From contig NZ_JAUNLP010000005.1 in NCBI RefSeq assembly GCF_030532195.1, forward strand, positions 146,575-210,574: a DNA stretch of 64,000 nt, in the 5' to 3' direction. The notes beneath the pieces were generated by a model. That model did no database searches, was not told the origin of the DNA, and saw only the letters and a list, made by a program, of their open reading frames with translations. The position numbers and the translations under genes were made by a program. The DNA is from Corynebacterium sp. Lineage in GTDB: Bacteria; Actinomycetota; Actinomycetes; Mycobacteriales; Mycobacteriaceae. Below are positions 54,465-63,822 of this stretch, piece after piece; within the stretch, counting starts at the first letter, position 1, and each line of letters opens with the position of its first letter.

Positions 54465-55403
54465 GTGGTGACTATGCAGCAGAAACCAAATCCCGCGCAC
54501 CCCACCGGCCGCTACGCCCCCTCGCCGACCGGTCGGCTGCACCTGGGAAACCTGCGCACCGCGGTTCTCGCCTGGGCGCACGCTCGCGCGCAGGGTGGTC
54601 GCTTTATCGTGCGCATCGAGGACATCGACCGCCAGCGCTCCCGCCTCGAGCATGAGGCGCAGCAGCTCGCCGACCTCGAGACCATCGGCATTGACTGGGA
54701 TGGCACGCCGGTTCGCCAGTCTGAGCGCTCTGACCTGTATGAATCCGCGCTTGCCAATCTCGCACAGCGCGGCATGACGTACCCATGCTTCTGCACGCGC
54801 CGCGAAATCCTCGCGGCCTCCTCCGCACCGCACGGCGTACCAGGCCAGTATCCCGGCACGTGCCGATCGCTTGACGACGATCGCCTCGCCGCGAAAAAGG
54901 CTGAGTTTGTGGCAGCCGGGAGAAGGCCGTCGATACGCCTTAAATCCCAGGTGAGTGAGGGCACTGCGATGGATGAGCTACACGGGGAGATTACCGCGCC
55001 CATCGACGATTTCATTCTCCAGCGTGCAGATGGCATGTGGGCTTACAACCTCGCGGTCGTTGTTGACGATGCCGAGCAGGGTGTGACCGAGGTTGTGCGT
55101 GGAGATGACCTGATGTCGTCGGCTCCGCGGCAGGCGTACTTGGCCGGGTTGCTCGGTCACGCTGCACCTTTGTTTGTGCACGTGCCACTGGTGGTGAACT
55201 CTGAAGGGCGGCGACTGTCCAAGCGCGATGGTGACGTGACTCTCGGCGAGGTGTCGGTGGATGCAGCGCAGCGGTGGATTTTGGATTCGCTGAGCGGCGG
55301 TGGCGGTAGTGATGGCGGTGGCGAAGAACTGGACTCCATCGCTGACCTCCCGGAAGCTCTGCGCGCGGGCCTGAAAATTCCGCGCGAACAGGTGGTTTTC
55401 TAG
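54465..55403 (+). CDS. gluQ: Glutamyl-queuosine tRNA(Asp) synthetase
   Basis: Attaches glutamate to queuosine in tRNA-Asp; a class I synthetase core without an anticodon-binding domain. About 312 residues from GTG 54465, 9 bases after GGAGG; GTG 54468 or ATG 54474 are alternatives. HIGH-type motif PSPTGRLHLGNL, a CxC zinc pair in YPCFCTRRE with a third cysteine in PGTCRS, and the KMSKS counterpart RLSKRDGDVTL near 250. The last 55 bp of the gene are duplicated 373 bp downstream. Its presence implies that queuosine is in fact made from imported precursor here. Confidence 0.92.
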   Translation: MVTMQQKPNPAHPTGRYAPSPTGRLHLGNLRTAVLAWAHARAQGGRFIVRIEDIDRQRSRLEHEAQQLADLETIGIDWDGTPVRQSERSDLYESALANLAQRGMTYPCFCTRREILAASSAPHGVPGQYPGTCRSLDDDRLAAKKAEFVAAGRRPSIRLKSQVSEGTAMDELHGEITAPIDDFILQRADGMWAYNLAVVVDDAEQGVTEVVRGDDLMSSAPRQAYLAGLLGHAAPLFVHVPLVVNSEGRRLSKRDGDVTLGEVSVDAAQRWILDSLSGGGGSDGGGEELDSIADLPEALRAGLKIPREQVVF

Positions 55404-55406
55404 GGG
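55349..55406. repeat. 58-bp direct repeat, copy 1 (3' end of gluQ)
   Basis: Begins CCCGGAAGCTCTGCGCG and ends with the gluQ stop and TAGGGG. Copy 2 at 55722-55779 differs at one base (G at 55382, T at 55755). Confidence 0.92.
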
Positions 55407-55657
55407 CCGCCGAAAACTACGGCTAGCGTATACGTTAGGGGCAAGAGTGCGAATGTAATAAGTGCCGTCGTGATTACCAAACCGTTTGACCGGGCTTTTA
55501 GCGCTGTTAGGAAGCCGATTAGGCCGAATCCGAAGACTCCGACAGCGAGGGGTATTGTCCAGGCATCGGAGAGCGCAGTGCTGACGAAAAACAGACCAAT
55601 GTAGCAAGTCAAGGCTAAGAGGAGTGCAGCAGCTGCGAGGTTGCGGAAGTGATTCAT
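55400..55657 (-). CDS. Small hypothetical membrane protein (85 aa)
   Basis: Three hydrophobic segments (AAAALLLALTCYIGLFFV; IPLAVGVFGFGLIGFL; VITTALITFALLPLTYTLAVVF). ATG at 55657. The stop codon is read from the antisense of the gluQ end, so the gene finishes inside the direct repeat. It occupies nearly all of the segment between the two repeat copies. Its upstream side is AT-rich (55665-55715), unlike the neighbours. No family recognised. Confidence 0.65.
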   Translation of the reverse strand: MNHFRNLAAAALLLALTCYIGLFFVSTALSDAWTIPLAVGVFGFGLIGFLTALKARSNGLVITTALITFALLPLTYTLAVVFGGP

Positions 55658-55721
55658 AATTCAGTCACCCTATAGCAAACAATTTATATTGTGAACAAAT
55701 GAATGTGTAAAATCAATGCAC

Positions 55722-55779
55722 CCCGGAAGCTCTGCGCGCGGGCCTGAAAATTCCTCGCGAACAGGTGGTTTTCTAGGGG
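55722..55779. repeat. 58-bp direct repeat, copy 2 (duplicate of gluQ 3' end)
   Basis: 57 of 58 bases equal copy 1 at 55349. It lies between the small membrane-protein gene and the flavodoxin-like gene and encodes nothing itself. Confidence 0.92.
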
Positions 55780-55800
55780 GCTCGTCGTTACTCTCGGGGC

Positions 55801-56253
55801 ATGCCTACTCTTCTAGTCGTTCACCATTCCCCGACCCCGCTTCTGCAGGAAGTCCTAAGTCATGTACTCAAGGGCGCCAATGACCCCGCGCTAGAGGGCG
55901 TGGATGTCAAAGTTGTCGAGGCTCTCGATGCCACCATCGACGACCTGACCAGCGCCGACGCTATCCTGCTGGGTACCTCCGCCAACTTCGGCTACATCTC
56001 CGGCGCGCTCAAGCACTTCTTTGACACCACCTTCCGCGAGGCTCAGGACGTCACTAAGGGCCTGCCATTTTCCTACTGGATTCGCGGCGGCTTCGACACC
56101 ACCGGCGCGGAAAACGCCATGAAAACCATCACGACCGGCTACAAGTGGGAGCTTGCGGCCGAGCCCGTCGTGTTTGTCGGCGCGCTTGACGACGATCTGC
56201 CCGACCGTCTGGTCAATCTCGGTGGCACCATAGCTGCACAAATCTTGGGTTGA
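55801..56253 (+). CDS. Flavodoxin-fold NAD(P)H oxidoreductase-like protein
   Basis: 150 residues. TLLVVHHSPTPLLQEVLSHVL is a flavodoxin first strand and phosphate loop (His-Ser-Pro-Thr), and LLGTSANFGYISGALKHFFDTT is the flavin-side loop seen in WrbA-like proteins. Probably binds FMN; the electron partner is unknown. ATG 55801 is the only good start. Confidence 0.85.
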   Translation: MPTLLVVHHSPTPLLQEVLSHVLKGANDPALEGVDVKVVEALDATIDDLTSADAILLGTSANFGYISGALKHFFDTTFREAQDVTKGLPFSYWIRGGFDTTGAENAMKTITTGYKWELAAEPVVFVGALDDDLPDRLVNLGGTIAAQILG

Positions 56254-56273
56254 TTGAACATTCGGTATCAATC
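56252..56273. promoter_or_regulatory. Inverted repeat before mntH
   Basis: GATTGA, 10 bases, TCAATC, ending 18 bp before the mntH ATG and overlapping a possible promoter (TTGAAC ... GAAATAAT). Candidate site for a manganese-sensing repressor; the link is positional only. Confidence 0.4.
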
Positions 56274-56291
56274 CTGTGAAATAATGGCCCC

Positions 56292-57563
56292 ATGAATGTT
56301 TCAGGGCCACAGTTGTCGCAGGTGACGTCGTTAAGCGAGAAAAACCGCAAGCCGATGATGAGCTTGCTGGGGCCTGCCTTCGTTGCCGCGATTGCCTACG
56401 TGGACCCTGGAAATGTGGCGGCGAACCTGTCTGCGGGCGCGAGCTATGGGTATCTGCTGCTGTGGGTGCTGGTGGTGTCCAACCTCATGGCGATGGTGGT
56501 GCAGTATCTGTCGGCGAAGTACGGCCTCGTGGCGGGGCGTTCGCTGACGGCCGGTGTCGCCGAGCGTTTCGGTTCGAATAAGTCCGGGCGGCTGGCCTAC
56601 TGGTTGCAAGCCGAGATTGTGGCTGCAGCGACGGATGTGGCGGAAATTATTGGTGGTGCCACCGCGCTGCATCTGCTTTTCGGCACTCCCATGTTGCTCG
56701 GCGGCATTATTGTCGGCGTGGTGTCGCTGGGGCTGTTGTTGCTGCAGGGCGGGCGTTCGCAACGCACGTTTGAAGGCGTCATTGTGGCGTTCCTGCTGGT
56801 TATTACGGTGGGATTCCTGGCGGGGCTATTTGTCACCGGTTTGAGTGTCGGCGAGATGGCCAGCGGCATTATCCCGCGCTTCCAGGGTGCGCACACTGTC
56901 GTGCTGGCCGCGTCCATGCTGGGTGCGACCGTGATGCCACACGCGGTTTACCTGCATTCGGGACTCGTGCGCGACCGCGAATACGAGGTTGAGGACGATT
57001 CCTCGCTGCGCCAGCACCTGCGCGCCACGCGTATCGATGTCTTCGCCGCCCTCGTGCTCGCCGGCTCGGTGAATATCGGCATGCTGTGTCTCGCCGCCGA
57101 AGCTCTTCCGGGAGTGGAAGGGACGGACTCCATCGAAGGTGCTCACGCCGCAGTGACCAGCGCACTTGGACCGGTGGTGGGAGTGCTCTTCGCTGTCGGA
57201 CTGCTGGCCTCCGGGCTGGCGTCATCCTCGGTCGGCTGCTACGCCGGCGACCTGATTATGCGCGACTTGCTGAAGGTGCACGTACCGCTTGTTGTCCGCC
57301 GCGCCGTCACCATCATTCCCGCGCTGCTGGTCATCGCCAGCGGTGTCGAGCCGACCTGGGCGCTGGTGCTCAGCCAGGTGGTGCTGTCGATTGGCATTCC
57401 ATTTGCGCTGGTCCCGCTGGTGCGCATGACCTCCTCGCGTTCCGAGATGGGCATCTGGGCCAACACGCCCCTGCTGCGCTGGGTGTCGTGGGTTATCTGT
57501 GCACTGATTATCGCCCTCAACGTGGTGCTGGTGGTGCTGGTGTTGATGGGGGAGGCCGTCTAG
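56292..57563 (+). CDS. mntH: Mn2+/Fe2+ Nramp transporter
   Basis: 423 residues, eleven helices. The metal-binding DPGN (38-41) of helix 1 and MPHAVYLHSG of helix 6 near 215 are intact, so divalent Mn2+ uptake with protons is expected. No ribosome site is seen before ATG 56292; the message may be nearly leaderless. It contains the first perfect copy (57106) of the TTCCGGGAGT word that is dense downstream. Confidence 0.93.
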   Translation: MNVSGPQLSQVTSLSEKNRKPMMSLLGPAFVAAIAYVDPGNVAANLSAGASYGYLLLWVLVVSNLMAMVVQYLSAKYGLVAGRSLTAGVAERFGSNKSGRLAYWLQAEIVAAATDVAEIIGGATALHLLFGTPMLLGGIIVGVVSLGLLLLQGGRSQRTFEGVIVAFLLVITVGFLAGLFVTGLSVGEMASGIIPRFQGAHTVVLAASMLGATVMPHAVYLHSGLVRDREYEVEDDSSLRQHLRATRIDVFAALVLAGSVNIGMLCLAAEALPGVEGTDSIEGAHAAVTSALGPVVGVLFAVGLLASGLASSSVGCYAGDLIMRDLLKVHVPLVVRRAVTIIPALLVIASGVEPTWALVLSQVVLSIGIPFALVPLVRMTSSRSEMGIWANTPLLRWVSWVICALIIALNVVLVVLVLMGEAV

Positions 57564-57738
57564 GTAGTAGACAAAGCTGTCTAGTTGGTGTTAGGGTTAG
57601 CCACACGATCGCAAGATATCGACGAGAAATGGCCTTTGACAGCGTCGATAGGCAACCGCCCGATTCGCGGACTCGGTGCCCCAAAGGAAGATCAGCCCCA
57701 CAGACCGCCTGTGAGGAAGAGCGAATAGGAGCGCAGAA

Positions 57739-58092
57739 ATGCACACCACAATCAGCGATGTCCACATCATCAGCCTCAGCCGTCACACCGCAGACCTCCT
57801 TGTCGACGGCCGCCCCGTCGCCGTGCGCCTGCCCGCGGGCGCCATCGACCCCCACTCCCGGAATCTCGTCCCGCTGCCCGTCGACCCCGCCTTCTACGCC
57901 ACCCTCCGCGGCCAACAACGCGCCGACTACCTAAGCGCCCACGTCCGCGACGGCGTGCGCTACGGGCGCATCCTCTGGCACGAGCTTGACGACGGTCGCC
58001 ACTTCCTCACCATCCCCATCATCGGCGGCTACCTGGTGGAGCAGGTCTTTGAAATCCGCCGCAGCCGCGATGGAGCATGGAGCAGGCGGTAA
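57739..58092 (+). CDS. Hypothetical protein (117 aa)
   Basis: Starts MHTTISDVHIISLSRHTADLLVDGRPVAVRLPAGAIDPHSRN and ends YLVEQVFEIRRSRDGAWSRR. Predicted soluble beta-rich. An ATG with GGAGCG upstream. 46 bp before amn on the same strand. No family recognised. It contains one ACTCCCGGAA word (57854, read as HSRN). Confidence 0.7.
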   Translation: MHTTISDVHIISLSRHTADLLVDGRPVAVRLPAGAIDPHSRNLVPLPVDPAFYATLRGQQRADYLSAHVRDGVRYGRILWHELDDGRHFLTIPIIGGYLVEQVFEIRRSRDGAWSRR

Positions 58093-58137
58093 GCGCCTCC
58101 GGATGCGAGGCCGAAACTTCCCGCCTAGCCTTGGGAT

Positions 58138-59670
58138 ATGCAGCTTCGAGACTCCGCCATGCCCCCGTTCTGGCCCACCGAAGGCGAAGGTGACTTCTTC
58201 ACCGACCCCGCCGCCGCCGTCGACCGGCTCACCGAAATTCACCGGGCCGGGATGGCGTACTTGGTCGAGCAGTACAAGGAGCTAGCCCCCACTCCCGGAA
58301 TTTCCGAATCCGGGAGTGGGCCGGTGCGGGCCTACTACCCCGAGCTGCGCTTCACCGTCCCCACCGGCAGCGCCGTCGAAGGTGTGGACCCCTCTCTGTC
58401 ACACGGCTTCGTCGACCGTCCGGGAGTGTATGCCACCACCATCACCCGCCCGGTGATGTTCCGCACCTACCTCATCGAGCAAATCAACGACCTCCTGGCC
58501 AACCACGGCGGCGAAGTCGAGGTGCGTGTCTCCGATCAGCCCATTCCGCTGCGGATGTGCCGCGGATTCGACGCGGCTGCCGAGGAAGCGGCGGGGCGGG
58601 AAGGGGCGTCGGCAAGCGCGCTGGCGGCGGTCGAGAAAATGTTCACCCCTATTGACTCCGCCTGCATCGATGACACCATCGCCGACGGCGAGGCGGACTA
58701 CCTCGGTCTTCCCATCAAACCTTTAAGCCTCTTTACCGCGCAGCGCACCGACCTCGCGCTCCAGCGTCTCGAGCACTACACCGGCTCCCACGCCGCAAAC
58801 ATCCAGCGCTTCGTGCTATTTACCAACTACCAGCTGCACACGGACGTGTTCCTCGACTACGCCCGCAGCCTCACTCCCGGAAATCCCCATGGCTACACCG
58901 CGCTGGTCTGCCCGGGCGGAAAGCGCTACGACGTCGGCGCCATCCCCACTCCCGGAATTTGCCGAGAGCGCGCGCACGCCTCGCAGATGCCCGCGTACCA
59001 CCTGCTTCGCGACGATCAATGCGGCATCACCATCATCGACATCGGCGTCGGCCCCTCGAACGCCAAGACCATCACCGACTGCCTGGCCGTCACGCGCCCA
59101 CACTGCTGGATGATGGTCGGCCACTGCGCCGGCCTCGACGGCCGAATGCGCATCGGTGACATGATTCTCGCCAACGGCTACGACCGCGCTGACGGCGTGC
59201 TGGACAACTACGTGCCCCTGGAAAAGCCCATCCCGCCGATTGCCGAGGTGCAGCTCGCCGTCACCAACGCCCTACGCCGCGTCTCCGGGCTCACCGGCGA
59301 TGAGCTGAAAAAGCGCCTGCGCACCGGCACCGTGCTGTCGACCTCCGACCGCAACTGGGAGTGGCGCTCCCAGGCCGACCTCTACCGCGAGCTGCAGAAA
59401 TCCACCGCCATCGGCGTGGAGATGGAATCCGCCACCGTCGCCGCCAACGGCTACCGCTTCCGCGTTCCCTACGGCGCGCTGCTCAGTGTCTCCGACATGC
59501 CACTGCACGACAAGCCCAAACTCCCGAAATCCGCCCGCGAGTTCTACCAGTCCTCCAAGGAGGAGCACCTCATGGCCGCCGTGCGCGCGTGTGAGGATAT
59601 GGCCACCGCTCCCGACTCCCTCCACTCCCGGAAGTTGCGTCGTCCCGTTGGCGAGGTCGCGTTCCGGTAG
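58138..59670 (+). CDS. amn: AMP nucleosidase
   Basis: Hydrolyses AMP to adenine and ribose-5-phosphate. 510 residues: an N-terminal Amn domain and a C-terminal nucleoside-phosphorylase-fold domain with MMVGHCAGLDGRMRIGDMILANGYDR near 325 and IGVEMESATVAANGYRFRVPYGALLSVSD near 425. Five copies of the ACTCCCGGAA word or a close variant fall inside, producing unusual TPGI segments at 50-54 and near 270, where relatives would have ordinary linker residues. Confidence 0.93.
   Translation: MQLRDSAMPPFWPTEGEGDFFTDPAAAVDRLTEIHRAGMAYLVEQYKELAPTPGISESGSGPVRAYYPELRFTVPTGSAVEGVDPSLSHGFVDRPGVYATTITRPVMFRTYLIEQINDLLANHGGEVEVRVSDQPIPLRMCRGFDAAAEEAAGREGASASALAAVEKMFTPIDSACIDDTIADGEADYLGLPIKPLSLFTAQRTDLALQRLEHYTGSHAANIQRFVLFTNYQLHTDVFLDYARSLTPGNPHGYTALVCPGGKRYDVGAIPTPGICRERAHASQMPAYHLLRDDQCGITIIDIGVGPSNAKTITDCLAVTRPHCWMMVGHCAGLDGRMRIGDMILANGYDRADGVLDNYVPLEKPIPPIAEVQLAVTNALRRVSGLTGDELKKRLRTGTVLSTSDRNWEWRSQADLYRELQKSTAIGVEMESATVAANGYRFRVPYGALLSVSDMPLHDKPKLPKSAREFYQSSKEEHLMAAVRACEDMATAPDSLHSRKLRRPVGEVAFR
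58288..58320. repeat. Perfect 12-bp inverted pair of the ACTCCCGGAA word in amn
   Basis: CCCACTCCCGGA / TCCGGGAGTGGG with a 9-base centre, inside the coding sequence (TPGISESGSGP). Other paired copies lie at 62623-62641 and about 62732-62770. Confidence 0.88.
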
Positions 59671-59791
59671 GGCACTTTCGGGAGTGGGCAGTCAAGCCCA
59701 TTTCCGCAGATTGTGCATGCTTTACGACGGCCTGTGGACAACGGCGAAAAGCGATTGAAGCCGACCTCACCTGCGCACTAGCCTTAGCTCC

Positions 59792-60970
59792 ATGACGACA
59801 TTGGGACTGCTCAGCGCGCTGGCGACACGGGGGATTGACGTGCTCGCCGACCTGCGCGCCGCACTCCCGGAAAAATCCACCGGGCACCGGGAGTTGGCAG
59901 CCAGCATCGGCTTCGACCCCTTCCGGCTCAAGCGCCTGCTGCGCTGCGCCGAGCGGCTGTTCGGCACGGTGGAAAAGGACGTGGATGTCGAAAGTCGCGA
60001 CAAGGCCGTTACGATCGCCCGGGAGCTGAAGCTCTCGCTGGATACGGTGCTGCAAATCGACAAGCGCGCCGGCCAGCTCAATAACGTCGAAATCCGGGAG
60101 TACTACCGCCTGGATTTCACTCGCGCCGCCGCGGCCTACGACTTCGAGGGCCTCGACACCTACATGCGCACCAAGGTCAAGGAGCTCAACCGCACCGACG
60201 AGCCGCCGCAGCACCTGCGCGCTCACGTCTCCCGGAATCCCGACATCCGCGGGATGAAGCATCTGCAGGTCACCGGCCCAGCCAACATGATCGACGATTT
60301 GGTCGCGCCGCTGACCGTGCGCGCAGCCGAAATCGCCAAGGCGCACGAGGACTACACCCGCGATCGGTGCGTCGGTCAGGCGCTGGCAGAGCGCTTGGCG
60401 CACGGGGCGGTCGGTCCGCTTGACGACGTCGACAAGCTCCGTTACCAGCCCGCGCTCATCGTTACCGCGCAGGACATTGTGGAGTACAGTCCGCGGTTTG
60501 CAGCGACGTCGAACGGCTCGGTGCTCACTCCCGGACAATTCGTCGAGGCGCTGCTCGCGGAGACCGGCTGGGTGCTGGTCTACGACGAGCACAACACGCC
60601 GACCGACCTACTCCCGATGCACAACCCGCGCCTGGCGACGGAGGAGCAACGCATCGCGATGATCCTGGACAATCCGATCTGCGCGTGGCCCGGGTGTCCG
60701 CGCCCGGCGCACGCCGGCCAGGCGCACCACCTCGTCGCTCGAAAACACGGCGGCGCCACGACCATGGAAAACATGGTCATGACCTGCAAAGAACACAACG
60801 CCGCCAACGACGACGACAGGCAGGGGCTCAACGGTCATCTTGAGCGTGACGACGGCACCGGCGCGGTCTACCGTCGCCCGCCGTCTCCGCACGCACCGCC
60901 CGAATTCAACCTAGCCTTCCCGACAGCTCTCGCGGGGCGGGCCTACTCGGCCTACCGTCAGCGCGAATAG
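59792..60970 (+). CDS. DUF222 / HNH endonuclease domain protein
   Basis: 392 residues. An N-terminal helical DUF222-like region (about 1-260) precedes a C-terminal HNH domain with CAWPGCPRPAHAGQAHHL and CKEHNAAND (about 297-340): two CxxC-type metal pairs and the catalytic HH. This 13E12-type family is multiplied in actinobacterial genomes and sometimes moves; its role is unknown. ATG 59792. Three word copies or variants lie within it. Confidence 0.88.
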   Translation: MTTLGLLSALATRGIDVLADLRAALPEKSTGHRELAASIGFDPFRLKRLLRCAERLFGTVEKDVDVESRDKAVTIARELKLSLDTVLQIDKRAGQLNNVEIREYYRLDFTRAAAAYDFEGLDTYMRTKVKELNRTDEPPQHLRAHVSRNPDIRGMKHLQVTGPANMIDDLVAPLTVRAAEIAKAHEDYTRDRCVGQALAERLAHGAVGPLDDVDKLRYQPALIVTAQDIVEYSPRFAATSNGSVLTPGQFVEALLAETGWVLVYDEHNTPTDLLPMHNPRLATEEQRIAMILDNPICAWPGCPRPAHAGQAHHLVARKHGGATTMENMVMTCKEHNAANDDDRQGLNGHLERDDGTGAVYRRPPSPHAPPEFNLAFPTALAGRAYSAYRQRE

Positions 60971-60980
60971 GTAGACAAAT

Positions 60981-60997
60981 ATACCCATGGGGGGTAT
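60981..60997 (+). promoter_or_regulatory. CsoR-type copper operator before copZ
   Basis: ATACCCATGGGGGGTAT, a GC-centred inverted repeat of the CsoR type (TACCC...GGGTA), ending 10 bp before the copZ ATG. The csoR gene is the third gene of the operon, so a feedback loop is expected. Confidence 0.75.
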
Positions 60998-61007
60998 ATG
61001 TCGGGGT

Positions 61008-61217
61008 ATGGCTAATCAAACTTTTACTGTTACTGGCATGACATGCGGACACTGCGAGGCATCGGTGCGGGAGGAAGTCTCTGAACTCCCGGGCATCACG
61101 GGTGTCGAGGTGGACCGCTCCCGGAATTTCCTCTCAGTTACGGCAGACGGAGACATTGACAACGCTGCAGTAATCGCTGCAGTGAAGGAGGCGGGCTACG
61201 AGGCTGTTGCCAACTAG
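61008..61217 (+). CDS. copZ: Copper chaperone CopZ (HMA domain)
   Basis: 69 residues, one heavy-metal-associated domain. TVTGMTCGHCEASV gives the Cu(I)-binding Cys13 and Cys16. Start ATG 61008 is chosen because the upstream frame enters the operator. Delivers Cu(I) to the ATPase encoded 30 bp downstream. Confidence 0.95.
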   Translation: MANQTFTVTGMTCGHCEASVREEVSELPGITGVEVDRSRNFLSVTADGDIDNAAVIAAVKEAGYEAVAN

Positions 61218-61247
61218 CCCGTCTCCGTTCCCGAAAGGTAGGTATCC

Positions 61248-63476
61248 ATGTCCGAGCAGCAACTTCTAAGCGTTGATATCCCCGTCGGCGGGATGACGTG
61301 TGCTTCCTGCGCCAACCGTATCCAGCGCAAATTGAACAAGCTGGAGGGTGTCACCGCGAGCGTGAACTACGCCACGGAGAAGGCACACGTTGAAGCGCCG
61401 GCGGACATTAACCCCCAGCAGCTGGTCGATACCATCGAGGCGGCGGGGTACACCGCCGAACTCCCGAAGGAAGATAAAGACGAGGAACCGGGAGCTGCTC
61501 CCGAAGAAAAAGACCGGGAGCTAGAAGGCCTCCGCAACCGCGTCATTGGCTCCGTCCTCCTCACCGTCCCCGTCATCGCGATGTCGATGATCCCCGCTCT
61601 CCAGTTCACCAACTGGCAGTGGCTGTGCCTGACACTGTCGGCGCCGGTGTTCGTCTGGGCCGGCTGGCCGTTCCACCGTGCAACGCTGAAGAATCTGCGT
61701 CACGGCGAGGTCACGATGGACACGCTCATCACGATGGGCACCACTGCGTCGTTCCTCTGGAGCTTGTGGGCGCTGTTCTTCGGTCGCGCCGGGCAGCCGG
61801 GACTCAAGCACGAGTTCCACTTCACCGTCACTCCCGGCCAAGCCGACATGAACATCTACCTCGAGGCGATGGCCGGCATTATCATGTTCGTGCTGCTCGG
61901 CCGCTACTTCGAGAAGCGCTCCAAGCGCAACGCAGGTCAGGCGCTCCGGGAGTTGATGAAGCTCGGCGCCAAGGACGTCACCATCCTCGAAAGTTCGGGA
62001 GTGGAGAAGCGCCTGCCCGTGGACCAACTCCGGGAGGGGATGACGTTCGTCGTCAGGCCTGGCGAGAAGATCGCGACGGACGGCGTCGTTGTCGATGGCG
62101 CGTCGGCGGTGGATGCGTCGATGCTGACCGGCGAGCCGATGCCTGTCGAGGTCAGCGCCGGCGACGAAGTCACGGGAGCGACGATTAACACGTCGGGTCG
62201 GCTGGTCGTGCGCGCCACGCGCGTGGGTTCCGAGACACAGCTCGCGCGGATGGCTGCGATGGTCGAGGCGGCGCAGACCGGCAAGGCGCCGGTGCAGCGT
62301 CTGGCGGATCGGGTTTCGGGAGTGTTCGTGCCCGCCGTTATCGCGATTGCCGTCGTCACGCTGATCGCGTGGCTGGTCACGGGGCACGGCGCGAGCGAGG
62401 CGGTGACGGCCGCCGTCGCCGTGCTCATTATCGCGTGCCCGTGCGCGCTTGGCTTGGCGACGCCCACAGCGCTCTTGGTCGGCACGAGCGAAGGCGCCAA
62501 GTCGGGTGTCCTTCTGCGCGGCCCGGAGGTGTTGGAAGAGGCGCGGAAGGTGGACACGATTGTGCTCGACAAGACGGGCACGGTGACCACGGGTGTTATG
62601 GAGCTGGTGGATGTTTCGCCGGCCGGGAGTACTACTCCCGGAAATCTCCTCGCCCTCGCGGCCTCCGTCGAGTCGGCCTCGCACCACCCGATTGCGCAGG
62701 CCATCGTGGATAAGGCCGACGCAAACGCCCTACTCCCGGTTTCTGATTTTCGGGATATTCCGGGAGTGGGGGTGGAAGGCACCGTCGACGGCCACCGCAT
62801 CGAGGTCGGCCGCGCTCCGGAAAATTCCGGGAGTGGGGGGACCGTCGTGGCCGTGCGCCGCGACGGTGAGCACCTCGGCACGCTGACGGTCGCGGATTCG
62901 GTGAAGCCGACATCGGCTGCTGCGATTGCAAAATTCCGGGAGTGGGGGTTGCGCCCGATCCTGCTCACCGGCGATGCCGCCGGCCCGGCGAAGAAGGTCG
63001 CGGCGGAGGTTGGTATTGCGCCCGAGAATGTGATTTCGGGAGTGATGCCGGAGGATAAGGTCGACAAGGTCAAGCAGCTCCAGGCCGACGGCGCCCGCGT
63101 GGCGATGGTCGGCGACGGTATCAATGATGCTGCTGCTCTTGCGCAGGCTGATCTGGGCATGGCGATGGGCACGGGCACGGACGTGGCCATGGAAGCTGCA
63201 GATATCACGCTCGTGCGTGGCGATCTGCTGGCCGCCGCCGACGCGCTGCGCCTGTCCAAGCAGACGCTGCGCACGATTCGCTCGAACTTGTTCTGGGCGT
63301 TCTTCTACAACGTGCTGGCGATTCCGGTTGCCGCGCTTGGTTTGCTCAATCCGATGCTGGCGGGCGCTGCGATGGCGTTTTCCTCTGTGTTTGTGGTCGG
63401 TAACAGCCTGCGCCTGCGCGGTTTCACCCCGACCAATTCTCAGTCCACTCCCGGAAAGGAGCCAATTCATGAGTGA
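61248..63476 (+). CDS. copA: Copper-exporting P1B-type ATPase
   Basis: 742 residues. One N-terminal HMA domain (MTCASC, Cys18 and Cys21), eight helices, the copper-site CPC at 397-399, the phosphorylation DKTGT at 441, the ATP-site HP in SASHHPIAQ, and GDGIND at 622. Exports Cu(I). It holds the densest run of the ACTCCCGGAA/TTCCGGGAGT word; for example [15 protein letters not shown] comes from one copy at 62934. Overlaps csoR by 8 bp. Confidence 0.96.
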   Translation: MSEQQLLSVDIPVGGMTCASCANRIQRKLNKLEGVTASVNYATEKAHVEAPADINPQQLVDTIEAAGYTAELPKEDKDEEPGAAPEEKDRELEGLRNRVIGSVLLTVPVIAMSMIPALQFTNWQWLCLTLSAPVFVWAGWPFHRATLKNLRHGEVTMDTLITMGTTASFLWSLWALFFGRAGQPGLKHEFHFTVTPGQADMNIYLEAMAGIIMFVLLGRYFEKRSKRNAGQALRELMKLGAKDVTILESSGVEKRLPVDQLREGMTFVVRPGEKIATDGVVVDGASAVDASMLTGEPMPVEVSAGDEVTGATINTSGRLVVRATRVGSETQLARMAAMVEAAQTGKAPVQRLADRVSGVFVPAVIAIAVVTLIAWLVTGHGASEAVTAAVAVLIIACPCALGLATPTALLVGTSEGAKSGVLLRGPEVLEEARKVDTIVLDKTGTVTTGVMELVDVSPAGSTTPGNLLALAASVESASHHPIAQAIVDKADANALLPVSDFRDIPGVGVEGTVDGHRIEVGRAPENSGSGGTVVAVRRDGEHLGTLTVADSVKPTSAAAIAKFREWGLRPILLTGDAAGPAKKVAAEVGIAPENVISGVMPEDKVDKVKQLQADGARVAMVGDGINDAAALAQADLGMAMGTGTDVAMEAADITLVRGDLLAAADALRLSKQTLRTIRSNLFWAFFYNVLAIPVAALGLLNPMLAGAAMAFSSVFVVGNSLRLRGFTPTNSQSTPGKEPIHE

Positions 63477-63822
63477 GCAGTGTTGTTCCGACCCGTCGTC
63501 TACGCACGCGCTTGACGACGGCACTTGCTGCCACGACACCACCGACCCCGGTTACCTCGCGGAGAAGCGTCGCTACGCATCTCGGGTGCGTCGTATTGAG
63601 GGGCAGGTTCGTGGCATTGGTCGGATGATTGAGAACGAGGAGTACTGCATTGATGTGCTCACTCAGATTTCGGCTGTGAATTCGGCGTTGCGGTCGTTGG
63701 CGCTGACTCTCCTGGATGCTCACCTTCATCACTGCGTGGTTCATGCGGCGGAAGGTGGCCAGGAGGAGTTGGATGCCAAGCTGGCGGAGGCGTCGGCGGC
63801 TATTGCGCGGCTGGCGAAGTAA
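63469..63822 (+). CDS. csoR: Copper-sensing repressor CsoR
   Basis: 117 residues from ATG 63469. The Cu(I) ligands have the spacing of M. tuberculosis CsoR: Cys60, His85, Cys89. [15 protein letters not shown] is the DNA-contacting helix. The N-terminus has an extra cluster Cys5, Cys6, Cys20, Cys21, His22 absent from the classic protein, a possible second metal site. It should repress copZ-copA-csoR through the site at 60981. Confidence 0.95.
   Translation: MSEQCCSDPSSTHALDDGTCCHDTTDPGYLAEKRRYASRVRRIEGQVRGIGRMIENEEYCIDVLTQISAVNSALRSLALTLLDAHLHHCVVHAAEGGQEELDAKLAEASAAIARLAK

Noticed and set aside
57586..57608. DtxR-type iron box (GTTAGGGTTAGCC)
   Set aside because: Only about 11 of 19 consensus positions fit, and the second half-site is missing.
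59792..60970. DUF222-HNH gene as a group II intron or homing endonuclease
   Set aside because: No intron-like structure, no interrupted host gene and no reverse transcriptase.
61937..63274. 445-codon open frame opposite copA
   Set aside because: Ser/Thr/Pro-rich shadow of the sense codons.
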